This document shows positions 36,949 to 46,702 of a stretch of DNA of 64,000 bases, in pieces; position 1 is the first letter of the stretch; each line of letters opens with the position of its first letter. Source of the stretch: Hydrogenophaga sp. NFH-34 (GTDB lineage Bacteria > Pseudomonadota > Gammaproteobacteria > Burkholderiales > Burkholderiaceae_C); NCBI RefSeq assembly GCF_021401345.1, contig NZ_JACBGE010000023.1, positions 1-64,000 of the forward strand. The letters are read 5' to 3'. The notes beneath the pieces were generated by a model. That model made no database searches, had not been told where the DNA came from, and saw only the letters and a list, made by a program, of their open reading frames with translations. The position numbers and the translations under genes are program-made.

Positions 36949-37517
36949 GCCGGCGCCTGGTCTACGTGATCGGTCCTTCCGGTGCCGGCAAGGACAGCGT
37001 GCTGCTCGGCCTGCGGGCCGCCTGGGACGGCATGCCGCCCGCGCACTGGGCGCGGCGCACCATCACCCGCTCGGCACAGGCCGGCGGCGAGGCGCACGAA
37101 GGGGTGAGCGAAAGCGCTTTCGAGCGCTTGCAGCGAGCGCAGGCCTTTGCCATGGCCTGGCAGGCCAACGGCCTGTCGTACGGCGTGCGGCGCACCGAAC
37201 TGGCCCCGCTGTCGACCGGGCACGGCGTCTTCGTCAACGGCTCGCGCGCCTACCTGCCCACGGTGCTGCGCCATTGGCCCGACGCCAGCGTGGTCCACAT
37301 CACCGCGCCGGCGGCGGTGCTGGAGCAGCGCCTGCTGGGGCGCCGCCGCGAGGACGGCGCCGCCATCGCGCAGCGGCTGGCGCGCGACGCGGCGGCCGAA
37401 CTGCCGCCGGGCGCCGTGCAGATCGTCAACGACGGCGCGCTGGCGTCGGCGGTGCAGGCCCTGCGCGAGGGGCTGTGTGCCCGGTGGGCCGGCCAAGAAA
37501 AAGCCGCCAGCCGCTGA
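36945..37517 (+). CDS. phnN: Ribose 1,5-bisphosphate phosphokinase
   Basis: A 190-residue P-loop kinase: Walker A GPSGAGKDS (about residues 10-18), the ARRTITRSAQ region and HEGVSESAFERL. PhnN converts ribose 1,5-bisphosphate to PRPP, the last salvage step for the ribose product of C-P lyase. It is the third gene of the phnF unit. A strong hairpin overlaps its 3' end and acts for the opposite strand. Confidence 0.9.
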   Translation: MSRRLVYVIGPSGAGKDSVLLGLRAAWDGMPPAHWARRTITRSAQAGGEAHEGVSESAFERLQRAQAFAMAWQANGLSYGVRRTELAPLSTGHGVFVNGSRAYLPTVLRHWPDASVVHITAPAAVLEQRLLGRRREDGAAIAQRLARDAAAELPPGAVQIVNDGALASAVQALREGLCARWAGQEKAASR

Positions 37518-37530
37518 CAGCGGTGGCGGC
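37496..37530 (-). terminator. Rho-independent terminator after the nitroreductase gene
   Basis: A stem of about 12 bp (GCCGCCAGCCGCT pairing with AGCGGTGGCGGC, 37503-37530) is followed on the minus strand by TTTTTCTT, giving a terminator for the nitroreductase gene. It overlaps the last codons of phnN on the other strand. Confidence 0.75.
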
Positions 37531-37548
37531 CGGCGGGCCTGAAGGCGC

Positions 37549-38214
37549 TCAGTTCACTTCGGTGACGAACTGGTCCAGCGGGCGCCGCACCTTCTTCAGG
37601 TTGACCAGCCAGTCGCTGTCGGCCGCGCGGTAGCCCAGCGGCAGGATGGTCACGCTGCGCAGGCCACGCTCGCGCAGCTTCAGGATGTCGTCCAGCGCGG
37701 CGGGGTCGAAGCCTTCCATCGGCGTGGCGTCCACTTCCTCGAACGCCGCAGCGATGACCGAGGCCCCGAAGCCGATGTAGGCCTGGCGCGCGGCGTGTTC
37801 GAAGTTCACCTCGGCCGGACGGCCCGGGTAGTTCTTGAGCAGCATCTGGCGGTAGTTTTCCCAGCCTTCGTTGGTGAAGCCGCGCTGTTGGTTGGTCAGG
37901 TCGAACATGTGGTTGATGCGTTCGGCCGTGTAGTTGTCCCAGGCGGCGAACACCAGCACGCAGGTGCTCTCGGTCACCTGCGCCTGGTTCCAGGCGATGG
38001 CCTGGATCTGCGCGCGCACGGCGGGGTTCTTCACCACGATCACCTCGAACGGCTGCAGGCCGCTGGACGTGGGCGCCAGGCGGGCGGCTTCGACGATGCG
38101 GTGAATCTTGTCCTGCGGCACGGTCTTGGCCGGGTCCATCTTCTTGGTGGCGTAGCGCCATTGCAGCTTGTCCAGCAGGACGGGCGGGTTCTGGGGTTGG
38201 GATAGGTCGCTCAT
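37549..38214 (-). CDS. NAD(P)H nitroreductase, NfsB family
   Basis: A 221-residue FMN-dependent nitroreductase. The N-terminal QWRYATKKMDPAKTVPQDKI and EAARLAPTSSGLQPFEVIVV carry the FMN-contacting Arg/Lys and Ser residues; ITILPLGYRAADSDW-type sequence (TILPLGYRAADSD, about 190-202) is the C-terminal FMN loop. It reduces nitroaromatics or quinones with NAD(P)H. It is a single-gene unit ending in the strong hairpin at 37496-37530. Confidence 0.85.
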   Translation of the reverse strand: MSDLSQPQNPPVLLDKLQWRYATKKMDPAKTVPQDKIHRIVEAARLAPTSSGLQPFEVIVVKNPAVRAQIQAIAWNQAQVTESTCVLVFAAWDNYTAERINHMFDLTNQQRGFTNEGWENYRQMLLKNYPGRPAEVNFEHAARQAYIGFGASVIAAAFEEVDATPMEGFDPAALDDILKLRERGLRSVTILPLGYRAADSDWLVNLKKVRRPLDQFVTEVN

Positions 38215-38338
38215 GACGGGTTTCCGAAGGAGGGGCACCCACACCGTGCGGGCGCACGCCGGCATCTTGCCGCAGCGCAGGAAGCCGCGCTGGCGTCCGC
38301 GCGGAAGGTCCGGCCCGGAACGCCTTTGTACCGGCCGC

Positions 38339-38581
38339 TCAGCAGCCCGGTGGCGGATCGGGTATACGCCGCATCGCGATCGCGTCGAACGGGCAGCGCA
38401 CCGCGCACCGGGCGCAGCCGGTGCACCCGGCCGCGTCGTCCAGGTGGCTCTTTTTCTGCCAGCCCGGCACCGTCTGCAGCGACAGCACGCGCGGCGGGCA
38501 CACGCCCACGCACCAGCCGCAGCCGGTGCAGCGGGCCGGGTCGATGACCGGTAGGGCCTTGCGCGATTCGGGGGACGCCAT
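38339..38581 (-). CDS. Dicluster ferredoxin
   Basis: An 80-residue ferredoxin with two [4Fe-4S] sites: CTGCGWCVGVCP (about 18-29) and CTGCARCAVRCP (about 53-64). It is an electron carrier. The ATG at 38581 (MASPESRK) is preferred to the longer frame starting at 38632 because the added residues are not ferredoxin-like. It stands alone between the nitroreductase and CsbD genes. Confidence 0.85.
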   Translation of the reverse strand: MASPESRKALPVIDPARCTGCGWCVGVCPPRVLSLQTVPGWQKKSHLDDAAGCTGCARCAVRCPFDAIAMRRIPDPPPGC

Positions 38582-38815
38582 GGGCCGATTGTGCGGACGC
38601 TGGCGCGGCGCGGTGTTTACCAGCGGAAACATCCGGACATGCGACCCGGGATGTTGTCCTACACGCCGAGCCAGCCCGGGCCGACAGCCAGCGCGGGGGC
38701 GCTTGCCTACAGTAAAGACACAACGTTGTTCGTACCCGTACCGGACCTCGTTGCCCTCATGGGGACCGGCCAGCGCCGTACCCCGATGTTCACGAAGTCA
38801 GCAAGGAGTCAACAC

Positions 38816-39034
38816 ATGAATTGGGACCAGATCCAGGGACAGTGGAAGCAAGTCAAGGGCAAGGTCGTCGAGCAGTGGGGCAAGCTCACCGACGACGACC
38901 TGGAGGTGGTGGCCGGTCGCCGCGACCAGCTCGCCGGCAAGCTCCAGGAGCGCTACGGCATCGCCAAGGAAGAGGCCGAAAAACAGGTGGCGGATTTCGA
39001 GCGCCGCGCCACCGATCAGTGGTTCAAGCCCTGA
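38816..39034 (+). CDS. CsbD-family stress protein
   Basis: A 72-residue protein of the CsbD family: MNWDQIQGQWKQVKGKVVEQ, WGKLTDDDLEVVAGRRDQLA. It is strongly hydrophilic and predicted to be helical. CsbD proteins are induced by general stress, but their function is unknown. ATG 38816 has an AAGGAG ribosome site. A BON-domain lipoprotein follows 52 bp downstream, a pairing common in betaproteobacteria. Confidence 0.9.
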   Translation: MNWDQIQGQWKQVKGKVVEQWGKLTDDDLEVVAGRRDQLAGKLQERYGIAKEEAEKQVADFERRATDQWFKP

Positions 39035-39086
39035 GCGCCACACCCGGCCCGCTTGGCACCTACCTATTCTTATTCAGGAGAACACC

Positions 39087-39542
39087 ATGAAATCGACCCC
39101 CATCCAACGCCGCATCACCACCGTGCTGGCCACCACGGCCGCCGCTTTCGCCCTCGCCGCCTGCGGGCAGGCCAGTGACGAGATGAGCGTGGGCCAGCAT
39201 GTGGACCAGGCCATCGAAAACACCCAGAGCGCCGCCGCCTCGGTGAGCCAGGACATGGGCAGCGCCATCGACCAGGCGCGCCAGGCCACCAGCGACATGG
39301 CCGACACCGCGACCGCTGCGGCGGCCGACGCCACCATCACCGCGCAGGTGAGCGCGGCGCTGGCGGCCGATGACAGCCTCAAGGCCCTGCAGATCGACGT
39401 CGACACCAAGGCCGGCCACGTCACCATGACCGGCCCGGCGCCCGACGCCGCTGCGCGCGAACGCGCCACCGTGCTGGCCCGCGCGGTGGACGGTGTGGTC
39501 GCGGTCGACAACCGCCTGGTGGTCACGCAGGGCGCAGGTTGA
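39087..39542 (+). CDS. BON-domain lipoprotein
   Basis: A 151-residue exported protein. The N-terminus has a signal peptide with lipobox LAAC (Cys near residue 26), followed by a helical SQDMGSAIDQARQATSDMAD region and one BON domain (about 85-150, ITAQVSAALAADDSLKALQI, GVVAVDNRLVV). BON domains bind phospholipid or periplasmic partners and respond to envelope stress (as OsmY). It follows the CsbD gene on the same strand. Confidence 0.85.
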   Translation: MKSTPIQRRITTVLATTAAAFALAACGQASDEMSVGQHVDQAIENTQSAAASVSQDMGSAIDQARQATSDMADTATAAAADATITAQVSAALAADDSLKALQIDVDTKAGHVTMTGPAPDAAARERATVLARAVDGVVAVDNRLVVTQGAG

Positions 39543-39617
39543 CCCCCGCGGCTCGGCGCGCCGGGGGGCGCCAAGGTGGTAATGTCGCTCCCGCGCCTCG
39601 CGGCGCAGGAGACCCCC

Positions 39618-40085
39618 ATGCAGGACGACATTCCCACCTTGCGCCGCATCCTGGCGCGCGACCGCACCATCGCCGTGGTCGGCCTTTCGGCCGAATGGCA
39701 CCGCCCCAGCTACTTCGCCGCCAAATACATGCAGGAGCGGGGTTACCGCATCGTGCCGGTGAACCCGCGCTACCCCCAGATCCTGGGCGAAACGAGCTAC
39801 GCCCGGCTCGAAGACATCCCTTTTCCCGTCGACATGGTCGACGTGTTCCGCAAGGTCGAAGAAATCCCGGCCATCGCGCAAAGCGCGGTGGCCATTGGCG
39901 CCAAGACCCTGTGGCAACAGCTCGGCCTGATGAGCGAAGAGGCCGACCGCATCGCCACCGACGCAGGCCTGGATTCGGTCTGGGACCGCTGCGTGAAGAT
40001 CGAACACGCGCGCCTCTTCGGCGGCCTGAACTGGGCCGGCGTGAACACCAAAGTCATCTCGGCCCAGCGGCCGCAGCAGGGCTGA
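39618..40085 (+). CDS. CoA-binding domain protein (YccU-like)
   Basis: A 155-residue Rossmann-fold protein with the CoA-binding signature IAVVGLSAEWHRPSYFAAKY, then RIVPVNPRYPQILGE and AIGAKTLWQQLGL. The family binds CoA or acyl-CoA. ATG 39618 with AGGAG upstream is preferred to the longer frame. It sits 4 bp before metY and may be cotranscribed with it. Confidence 0.85.
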   Translation: MQDDIPTLRRILARDRTIAVVGLSAEWHRPSYFAAKYMQERGYRIVPVNPRYPQILGETSYARLEDIPFPVDMVDVFRKVEEIPAIAQSAVAIGAKTLWQQLGLMSEEADRIATDAGLDSVWDRCVKIEHARLFGGLNWAGVNTKVISAQRPQQG

Positions 40086-40089
40086 GACC

Positions 40090-41376
40090 ATGGCCGACCG
40101 CAACTTCCAGCCCGAGACGCTCGCCATCCACGCGGGCCAGATCCCCGACGCCGCCACCGGCGCGCGCGCCCTGCCGATCTACCAGACCACCAGCTTCGTG
40201 TTCGACAGCGCCGAGCACGCGGCCAGCCTGTTCAACCTGCAGACCTTCGGCAACGTCTACGCACGCCTGTCCAACCCCACGGTGGCGGCCCTCGAAGAGC
40301 GCGTGGCCGCGCTCGAAGGCGGGCGCGCCGCGGTGGCCACGGCCAGCGGCATGGCGGCCGAGGCGCTGGCACTGACCACGCTGCTGCAGGCCGGCGACCA
40401 CGTGGTCGCGGCCGGCGCGCTCTATGGCGGTAGCGTCACCATGCTCGCGGTGACGCTGAAGAAATTCGGCATCGAGACGACCTTTGTCGATGCCACCGAC
40501 CCGGACGCTTTCGCCGCTGCCGTGCGCCCCCATACCCGGGCCTTCTTTGCCGAAACCCTGGGCAACCCCAGCATGGTGGTGCTCGACATTACGGCCATCG
40601 CCGACGTGGCGCACGCCCACGGCCTGCCGCTGGTGGTGGACAACACCGTGCCCAGCCCGTTCCTGTGCAACCCGATCCGCTTCGGCGCCGACATCGTGGT
40701 GCACAGCGCCACCAAGTACCTGGCGGGCCACGGCACCACATTGGGCGGCGTGGTGGTCGAGAGCGGCAGCTTTCCATGGGACAACGGCAAATTCCCGGGC
40801 ATGACCGAACCGTCGCCCGGTTACCACGGCGTCAAGTTCTACGAAACCTTCGGCAACTTCGGCTTCACCATGCGCTGCCGCATGGAAGGCCTGCGCGTGT
40901 TCGGCGCGGCGCTCGCCCCCACCAGCGCCTGGCAGATCCTGCAGGGCGTCGAAACCCTGCCGCTGCGCATGGAACGCCACTGTGCCAACGCGCTGGCGGT
41001 GGCGCAGTACCTGCAGGCCGACCCGCGCGTCGGCTGGGTCAGCTACCCGGGCCTGCCGGGCCACCCGCAGCACGATCTGATGAAGCGGCAGATGCGCGGC
41101 GCGTCGGGCCTGTTGGCGTTCGGTGTCAAAGGCGGGCTCGAACAGGGCGTGAAGTTCATTGAGAGCGCGCAGTTCATGAGCCACCTGGTCAACATCGGCG
41201 ACACGCGCACCCTCATCAGCCACCCCGCCAGCACCACGCACCGCCAGCTCGACGCGGCCCAGCAACTGGCGGCCGGTGTGCCGCCGGACATGGTGCGCAT
41301 CTCGGTCGGGCTGGAGCACATCGACGACATCCTCTGGGACATCGACCAGGCGCTGGCGCGCGCGGTGGGCGGCTGA
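40090..41376 (+). CDS. metY: O-acetylhomoserine aminocarboxypropyltransferase / O-succinylhomoserine sulfhydrylase
   Basis: A 428-residue PLP enzyme of the Cys/Met metabolism family. It has ETLAIHAGQIPDAATGARAL, YARLSNPTVAALEERVAALE, the PLP-binding Lys in HSATKYLAGHGTTLGG (about 205-220) and FIESAQFMSHLVNIGDTRTL. It makes homocysteine from O-acetylhomoserine and sulfide or methanethiol. Length and motifs fit MetY rather than MetB/MetC. The gene follows a CoA-binding protein and precedes an isochorismatase-like hydrolase. Confidence 0.9.
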   Translation: MADRNFQPETLAIHAGQIPDAATGARALPIYQTTSFVFDSAEHAASLFNLQTFGNVYARLSNPTVAALEERVAALEGGRAAVATASGMAAEALALTTLLQAGDHVVAAGALYGGSVTMLAVTLKKFGIETTFVDATDPDAFAAAVRPHTRAFFAETLGNPSMVVLDITAIADVAHAHGLPLVVDNTVPSPFLCNPIRFGADIVVHSATKYLAGHGTTLGGVVVESGSFPWDNGKFPGMTEPSPGYHGVKFYETFGNFGFTMRCRMEGLRVFGAALAPTSAWQILQGVETLPLRMERHCANALAVAQYLQADPRVGWVSYPGLPGHPQHDLMKRQMRGASGLLAFGVKGGLEQGVKFIESAQFMSHLVNIGDTRTLISHPASTTHRQLDAAQQLAAGVPPDMVRISVGLEHIDDILWDIDQALARAVGG

Positions 41377-41403
41377 GCCCGGCCATCGAAACAGGAACAC
41401 AGC

Positions 41404-42267
41404 ATGAGCCGCGCAACCACGTTGCTGATCATCGATCCGCAGAACGACTTCTGCGATCTGCCCGAAAGCTGGCGCGGCACCGACCCGCTGCGCCACGTCC
41501 CCATCGCCCCCGCGCTGCCGGTCCAGGGCGCCCACGCCGACATGTTGCGCCTGGCCGATCTGATCGACGAGGCCGGTGACGGCGTGGCGCGCATCGTGGT
41601 CACCTTCGATTCGCACCACCGCTGCGACATTGCCCACCCCACCTTCTGGCAGACCGGCGCGGGCGCGGCGGTGAACCCGTTCACCGCCATCACCGCGGCC
41701 CAGGTCCGTGCGGGCGCATACCGGCCCCGCGACGCCGGTGCCTTGCCGCGCGCCCTGGCCTACCTCGACGCGCTGGAAGAGGCCGGGCGCTACACCCTCA
41801 TGGTCTGGCCGGTGCACTGCGAAATCGGCAGTTGGGGCCACAACGTGCACCCGGCCGTCAAGGCGGCCTACAACCGCTGGGAGGACCGGCGCCTGGGCGT
41901 GGTGGAGAAGATCGCCAAGGGCAGCCATCCCTGGACCGAGCACTACAGCGCGCTGCAGGCCGAGGTGCCCGATCCGGCCGACGAAGGCACGCAGCTCAAC
42001 CGGGGGCTGATCGCCCGCCTCGACGAGGCCGACCGGATCGTCATCGCGGGCGAGGCCAGCAGCCACTGTGTCAAGGCCACCGTCGAACACCTGGCGCAGC
42101 ACCTGCCCTCGCGCCGGCTCGACAAGTTGGTGCTGCTGACCGACGCGATGAGCCCGGTGAGCGGTTTCGAAGCACAGGCGCAGGCTTTCCTGGCCGACCT
42201 GCGGCACCAGGGCGCGCAGCTGGCCACCTGCGCCGAGGTCTTGCCCCTGCTGCGGGCCGAGGCCTGA
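41404..42267 (+). CDS. Cysteine hydrolase (nicotinamidase-like)
   Basis: A 287-residue isochorismatase-fold hydrolase. The catalytic Asp is in [12 protein letters not shown] (residue 11), the metal site in FDSHH (about 60-64), and the nucleophilic Cys in [20 protein letters not shown] (near 223). At 287 residues it is longer than most nicotinamidases (about 210), with extra segments around [20 protein letters not shown]. The gene directly before pncB suggests nicotinamide to nicotinate conversion, feeding NAD salvage (inference). Confidence 0.8.
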   Translation: MSRATTLLIIDPQNDFCDLPESWRGTDPLRHVPIAPALPVQGAHADMLRLADLIDEAGDGVARIVVTFDSHHRCDIAHPTFWQTGAGAAVNPFTAITAAQVRAGAYRPRDAGALPRALAYLDALEEAGRYTLMVWPVHCEIGSWGHNVHPAVKAAYNRWEDRRLGVVEKIAKGSHPWTEHYSALQAEVPDPADEGTQLNRGLIARLDEADRIVIAGEASSHCVKATVEHLAQHLPSRRLDKLVLLTDAMSPVSGFEAQAQAFLADLRHQGAQLATCAEVLPLLRAEA

Positions 42268-42289
42268 GCACCGCCGACCCGGAGTCCCG

Positions 42290-43480
42290 ATGGAACCCGT
42301 CATCACCAGCCTGCTGGACACCGACCTCTACAAGTTCACGATGTGGCAGACCATGCTGCATCGCCACCCGCAGACGCAGGCCGAATACCGCTTCGTCTGC
42401 CGCAACCGGCCGGCCTTCCCGCTGACCGAACTGCTGCCCGAGATCAACGCCGAACTGGACGCGCTGTGTGCCCTGGCATTCAGCGAGGACGAGTTGCGCT
42501 ACCTGGGTGGCCTGCGCTACATCAAGAGCGACTTCGTCGACTTCCTGCGCATCTTCCGTTTCCAGCGCGGCTTCATCCAGGCCTTCGCCGAAGGCGACCA
42601 GTTGCAGATCGTCGCCCGGGGGCCGCAGGTCCACGTCATGGCCTTCGAAATTTTCGTGCTGGCCATCGTCAACGAGCTGTACTTCCGTCGCTTCGACCGT
42701 GCCGCCGCCGAGGCCGAAGGCCGCCGCCGGCTGGCGGCCAAGATCGGCGCCATCGAAGCCTTCGTGCAGCAGCCCGCACGGCGCCACCCTTTCGAGCTGT
42801 TCGACTTCGGTGTGCGCCGCCGCTTCTCGAAACCCTGGCAGCGTGACGTGGTGCAGGCCCTGAGCACGCGCCTGCCCGGCGTATTCAAGGGCACGTCCAA
42901 CGTACGGCTGGCGCTCGACCTGGGCCTGGTGCCCATCGGCACCATGGCGCACGAGTACCTGCAGACTTACCAGGCGCTGGGCGTGCGCCTGCGCGATTCG
43001 CAGAAGGCCGCGCTCGAGGACTGGGTGCAGGAATACCGCGGCGACCTGGGCGTCGCGCTGACCGACGTGGTCGGCATGGACGCTTTCCTCGCCGACTTCG
43101 ACCTGTACTTCGCCAAGCTGTTCGATGGCCTGCGCCACGACTCGGGCGACCCGCTGGTCTGGGCGGAAAAAGCCCTGGCCCATTATCAGAAGCTGCGCAT
43201 CGATGCACACACCAAACGCCTGGTGTTTTCCGACGGGCTGACGGTGGACAAGGCCATCGCGATCTACCGCGCGCTGGGTGACCGCACCCAGCTGGGCTTC
43301 GGCATCGGGACCCACCTGTCCAACGACGTCGGGCTGCAGACGCTGCACATCGTCATGAAGCTGACCAGCGCCAACGGCCAGCCGGTGGCCAAGCTGTCCG
43401 ACTCGCCCGGCAAGACGCTGTGCGATGACGCCACCTTCCTGGCCTATCTGCGCCAGGTGTTCCAGGTGCCGGCGCCGTGA
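42290..43480 (+). CDS. pncB: Nicotinate phosphoribosyltransferase
   Basis: A 396-residue enzyme joining nicotinate and PRPP to form nicotinate mononucleotide with ATP. It begins with [20 protein letters not shown], contains [17 protein letters not shown], the [22 protein letters not shown] block, [16 protein letters not shown] and [12 protein letters not shown]. Length and motifs match the proteobacterial PncB. It follows the nicotinamidase-like gene after 22 bp; together they form a short NAD salvage unit. Confidence 0.95.
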   Translation: MEPVITSLLDTDLYKFTMWQTMLHRHPQTQAEYRFVCRNRPAFPLTELLPEINAELDALCALAFSEDELRYLGGLRYIKSDFVDFLRIFRFQRGFIQAFAEGDQLQIVARGPQVHVMAFEIFVLAIVNELYFRRFDRAAAEAEGRRRLAAKIGAIEAFVQQPARRHPFELFDFGVRRRFSKPWQRDVVQALSTRLPGVFKGTSNVRLALDLGLVPIGTMAHEYLQTYQALGVRLRDSQKAALEDWVQEYRGDLGVALTDVVGMDAFLADFDLYFAKLFDGLRHDSGDPLVWAEKALAHYQKLRIDAHTKRLVFSDGLTVDKAIAIYRALGDRTQLGFGIGTHLSNDVGLQTLHIVMKLTSANGQPVAKLSDSPGKTLCDDATFLAYLRQVFQVPAP

Positions 43481-43490
43481 GCGGGCGCGC

Positions 43491-44417
43491 TCAGCCGGTG
43501 GCGAACAGCCGCCGCACCTGATCGCGGATCCACACCTGCGCCGGGTCGCGTGCGGTGCTGGTGTGCCACACCAGGCGCACCTCGTATTCGGGTGCGGCCT
43601 CGCGCGGCAGTTCCCACACGCGCACCTTCTGCAGGCGGCTGAGCTTTTCCGCGTACATCAGCGGCACGATGGTCATCAGGTCGGTGTGGAGCACCAGCTC
43701 GGGCAGCGCGCCGAAATGGCGCGCGCGCAGCACGATGCGCTCCTGCAGCTTCAGGCGCCAGAGCATCTTTTCCACGCTGCCGTGGAAGGTCGCGGTGGGT
43801 GAGGGCACGACCATGGAGGCGCGCGCCATCTGCGCCAGCGTCAGGCGCTGAGCGCCGGCGCGCGCGCCACCCTCGGGCTGCCAGTCGACCGAGGTCAGGC
43901 CCACATAACGTTCGGTGAACAGCAGGTCGGCGCGCACGCCGCGGTGGCGCGGGTTCAGGATGCCGATGGCGAAGTCGATCTCGCGCGCCTCCAGGGCCGT
44001 CGGCAGGTCTTCGGCCACCACCGACACATTGGCCAGCCGCGACAGCGGCGCCTGTTCGCGCAGCGTGGCCGCCAGCGGCGGCAGGAACATCATCTCGCCC
44101 AGGTCGGACAGCGACAGGCGCCAGCGCGCCTCGGCGTGGGCCGGGTCGAAGCGCTGGCCGGCCGACAGCGCCGATTCGAGCCGGTTCAGCAACTCGGTGA
44201 CTTCGGGCGCCAGCAGCTCGCAGGCGTGTGTGGGCGTCAGGCCCTGGGCGGTGCGCACGAACAGCTCGTCGCCCAGGTGGTGGCGCAGCCGCGCCAGGGC
44301 GCTGCTGGTGGCCGACTGCGACAGCGCCAGCAACTTGCCGGCTTCGGTCACCGAACGGGTGCGGTGGATGGCGACCAGCACGCGCAGCAGGTTGAGGTCG
44401 ATCTGGCGGAAGTTCAT
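43491..44417 (-). CDS. LysR-family regulator of the ior/TRAP cluster
   Basis: A 308-residue LysR regulator: HTH at the N-terminus (MNFRQIDLNLLRVLVAIHRT, SATSSALARLRHHLGDELFVRT), then an effector domain (GVRADLLFTERYVGLTSVDW, LHTDLMTIVPLMYAEKL). It is of the NodD/MetR-like type. Divergent from the indolepyruvate-oxidoreductase gene with a 120-bp gap that holds the palindrome ATCCATTCCATGGAT, so it very probably controls that operon. Confidence 0.85.
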   Translation of the reverse strand: MNFRQIDLNLLRVLVAIHRTRSVTEAGKLLALSQSATSSALARLRHHLGDELFVRTAQGLTPTHACELLAPEVTELLNRLESALSAGQRFDPAHAEARWRLSLSDLGEMMFLPPLAATLREQAPLSRLANVSVVAEDLPTALEAREIDFAIGILNPRHRGVRADLLFTERYVGLTSVDWQPEGGARAGAQRLTLAQMARASMVVPSPTATFHGSVEKMLWRLKLQERIVLRARHFGALPELVLHTDLMTIVPLMYAEKLSRLQKVRVWELPREAAPEYEVRLVWHTSTARDPAQVWIRDQVRRLFATG

Positions 44418-44428
44418 GCGCCGGAATT

Positions 44429-44443
44429 ATCCATTCCATGGAT
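44429..44443. promoter_or_regulatory. LysR-type operator between the divergent genes
   Basis: ATCCAT-TCC-ATGGAT is a perfect inverted repeat in the gap between the LysR gene and the oxidoreductase, 12 bp from the regulator's start and about 95 bp before the enzyme start. It has the T-N11-A symmetry of LysR boxes. Confidence 0.6.
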
Positions 44444-44538
44444 GTACTTCATCCAAACAATCGGTTGGACAGATGTGCGTACCGGCCCCTACAGTGCCCT
44501 CACAACCACAGTTCCCCACAACAACGGAGACAACAGTC

Positions 44539-46689
44539 GTGGAACGATCCTTCCACCGCGAGATCGAGGCACTCCAGCTCGGCGACGGCCAGGTGTTTCA
44601 TGGCGAGGGCATCCTCGCCGTGACCAAGGCGCTGCTGCAGTCGGGCGTGACCTACGTCGGCGGCTACCAGGGCTCGCCCATCACCCACTTGCTGGACGTG
44701 ATGGTGCAGGCCCGCGATTACCTGGACGAACTCGGCGTGCACGTCGAGGCCTGCACCAACGAAAGTTCGGCGGCGGCCATGCTGGCTGCGTCCATCATGT
44801 ACCCCGTGCGCGGCGCGGTCACCTGGAAGTCGGTGGTCGGCACCAACGTCGCGTCCGACGCGCTGTCCAACCTGGCTTCGCCCGGGGTCATGGGCGGTGC
44901 GCTCATCGTGGTGGGTGAAGACTACGGCGAAGGCGCCAGCGTGATCCAGGAGCGCACGCACGCCTTCGCGATGAAGTCGGCCCTGTGGCTGATGGACCCG
45001 CGGCCCGACCTGCCGACCATCGTGCGCATGGTGGAGAAGTCGTTCGAGCTGTCCGAGGCGTCGAACACCCCGGTGATGCTGGAGTTGCGCATCCGCGCCT
45101 GCCACGTGCGCGGGAGCTTCCCCACCCGCGACAACGTGGCGCCGGCCATCTCCACGCGCCAGCTGCAGGCGCAACCCGCGGCCTTCAGCTACGACCGGCT
45201 GTCGCACCCGCCGGCCACCTTCCGGCACGAAAAGCTCAAGTACGACGTGCGCATGCCCGCGGCGCGGCGCTTCATCGTCGAAGCCGGCCTCAACGAAGAA
45301 CTGCCCGGCCGCCACGCGGACGTGGGCATCATCGTCCAGGGCGGCCTGACCAACACCCTGCTGCGGGCGCTGCAACTGGCCGGCCTCACCGACGAGGCGG
45401 GCGACCCCGCGGTGCCGGTGCTGGTGCTCAACGTGGTCTACCCGCTGGTGCCCGAACAGGTGGCGACCTTCTGCGAAGGCAAGCGCGCGGTGCTGGTGGT
45501 TGAAGAGGGCCAGCCCGATTTCATCGAGCAGGAAATCAGCACGCACCTGCGCCGCGCCGGTGTGCATGCCACGCAACTGCACGGCAAGGACTGGTTGCCC
45601 ATGGGCGGCGAGTACACGGCCGAGGTGCTGCTGGGCGCGCTCGAACGCCTGGCCGGCGCCTACCTGCCGCCGGCCAGCGCCAGCGCTGCTGCCGGTCACC
45701 TGGCCCGCCTGGGTGAACTGCGTGGCGAGGCCGCCGCCCTGCTGGCCGAACCCGTGCCCGCGCGGCCACCGAACTTCTGCACCGGCTGCCCCGAACGCCC
45801 GGTGTTCGCCGCGCTCAAGCTGGTCGAGCGCGACACCGGCAAGCTGCACATCGCCACCGACATCGGCTGCCACTCCTTCGCCACCTTCGAACCCTTCTCG
45901 TTCGGCAACTCCATCCTTGGCTACGGCATGAGCATGGCGTCGAGCGCGGCGGTCAAGAACTTCACCGCCCAGCGGCCCGTGGCCATCATGGGCGACGGCG
46001 GCTTCTGGCACAACGGCCTGCTCTCGGGCGTGAGTTCGGCGCTGCTGAACCAGGGCGACGGCGTGCTGGTGATCATGAAGAACGGCTACACCTCGGCCAC
46101 CGGCACGCAGGACACCATCTCCACGCCGGCCCAGCAGGCCAAACAGCTGGCCGAAGGCGGCAGCGCCACCGCCAGCGAAACCACCATCGAGGACACGCTC
46201 AAGGGCATGGGCGTGAAGTGGATCCGCACCGTGCACAACTACCGCGTCTCGCGCGTGCGCGACACGCTGCGCGAGGCCATCCGCTCGCCCTTCCCCGGCC
46301 TCAAGGTGGTGGTGGCCGAAGGCGAATGCCAGCTCGAACGCCAGCGGCGCCTGCGGCCGATCCGCGCGCGCCGCCTCAAGGAAGGCCTGCGCACGCTGCG
46401 CACCCGCTACGGCATCGACGAAGACACCTGCACGGGCGACCACTCCTGCATCCGCCTCTCGGGCTGCCCGACGCTGACCGTGAAGCCCTCGTCGGACCCG
46501 CTGCGCCGCGAGCCCGTGGCCCACGTCACCAACGGCTGCGTCGGCTGCGGCCTGTGCGGCGAGGTGGCCGACGCGGCGGTGCTCTGCCCGTCGTTCCACA
46601 AGATCGAGATCGTCACCCACCCCAGCTTCTGGGACCGCCTGACCGACCGCATCAACCGGCGGATCATCGGCTGGCTGCAACCCGCATGA
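44539..46689 (+). CDS. Indolepyruvate ferredoxin oxidoreductase-type large subunit
   Basis: A 716-residue TPP-dependent enzyme. The pyrimidine-binding N-terminus (YVGGYQGSPITHLLDVM, AACTNESSAAAML) is followed by a middle domain, then the TPP-binding IMGDGGFWHNGLL (about 480-492), and a C-terminal ferredoxin domain with CTGDHSCIRLSGCPTL and NGCVGCGLCGEVADAAVLCP. It decarboxylates an aryl 2-oxo acid to an acyl-CoA, passing electrons to ferredoxin. The canonical IorA has about 620 residues; this one is longer. GTG start at 44539 with a GGAGA site. The partner subunit follows after 13 bp. Confidence 0.85.
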   Translation: MERSFHREIEALQLGDGQVFHGEGILAVTKALLQSGVTYVGGYQGSPITHLLDVMVQARDYLDELGVHVEACTNESSAAAMLAASIMYPVRGAVTWKSVVGTNVASDALSNLASPGVMGGALIVVGEDYGEGASVIQERTHAFAMKSALWLMDPRPDLPTIVRMVEKSFELSEASNTPVMLELRIRACHVRGSFPTRDNVAPAISTRQLQAQPAAFSYDRLSHPPATFRHEKLKYDVRMPAARRFIVEAGLNEELPGRHADVGIIVQGGLTNTLLRALQLAGLTDEAGDPAVPVLVLNVVYPLVPEQVATFCEGKRAVLVVEEGQPDFIEQEISTHLRRAGVHATQLHGKDWLPMGGEYTAEVLLGALERLAGAYLPPASASAAAGHLARLGELRGEAAALLAEPVPARPPNFCTGCPERPVFAALKLVERDTGKLHIATDIGCHSFATFEPFSFGNSILGYGMSMASSAAVKNFTAQRPVAIMGDGGFWHNGLLSGVSSALLNQGDGVLVIMKNGYTSATGTQDTISTPAQQAKQLAEGGSATASETTIEDTLKGMGVKWIRTVHNYRVSRVRDTLREAIRSPFPGLKVVVAEGECQLERQRRLRPIRARRLKEGLRTLRTRYGIDEDTCTGDHSCIRLSGCPTLTVKPSSDPLRREPVAHVTNGCVGCGLCGEVADAAVLCPSFHKIEIVTHPSFWDRLTDRINRRIIGWLQPA

Positions 46690-46702
46690 GGAACCGCTTT
46701 CC

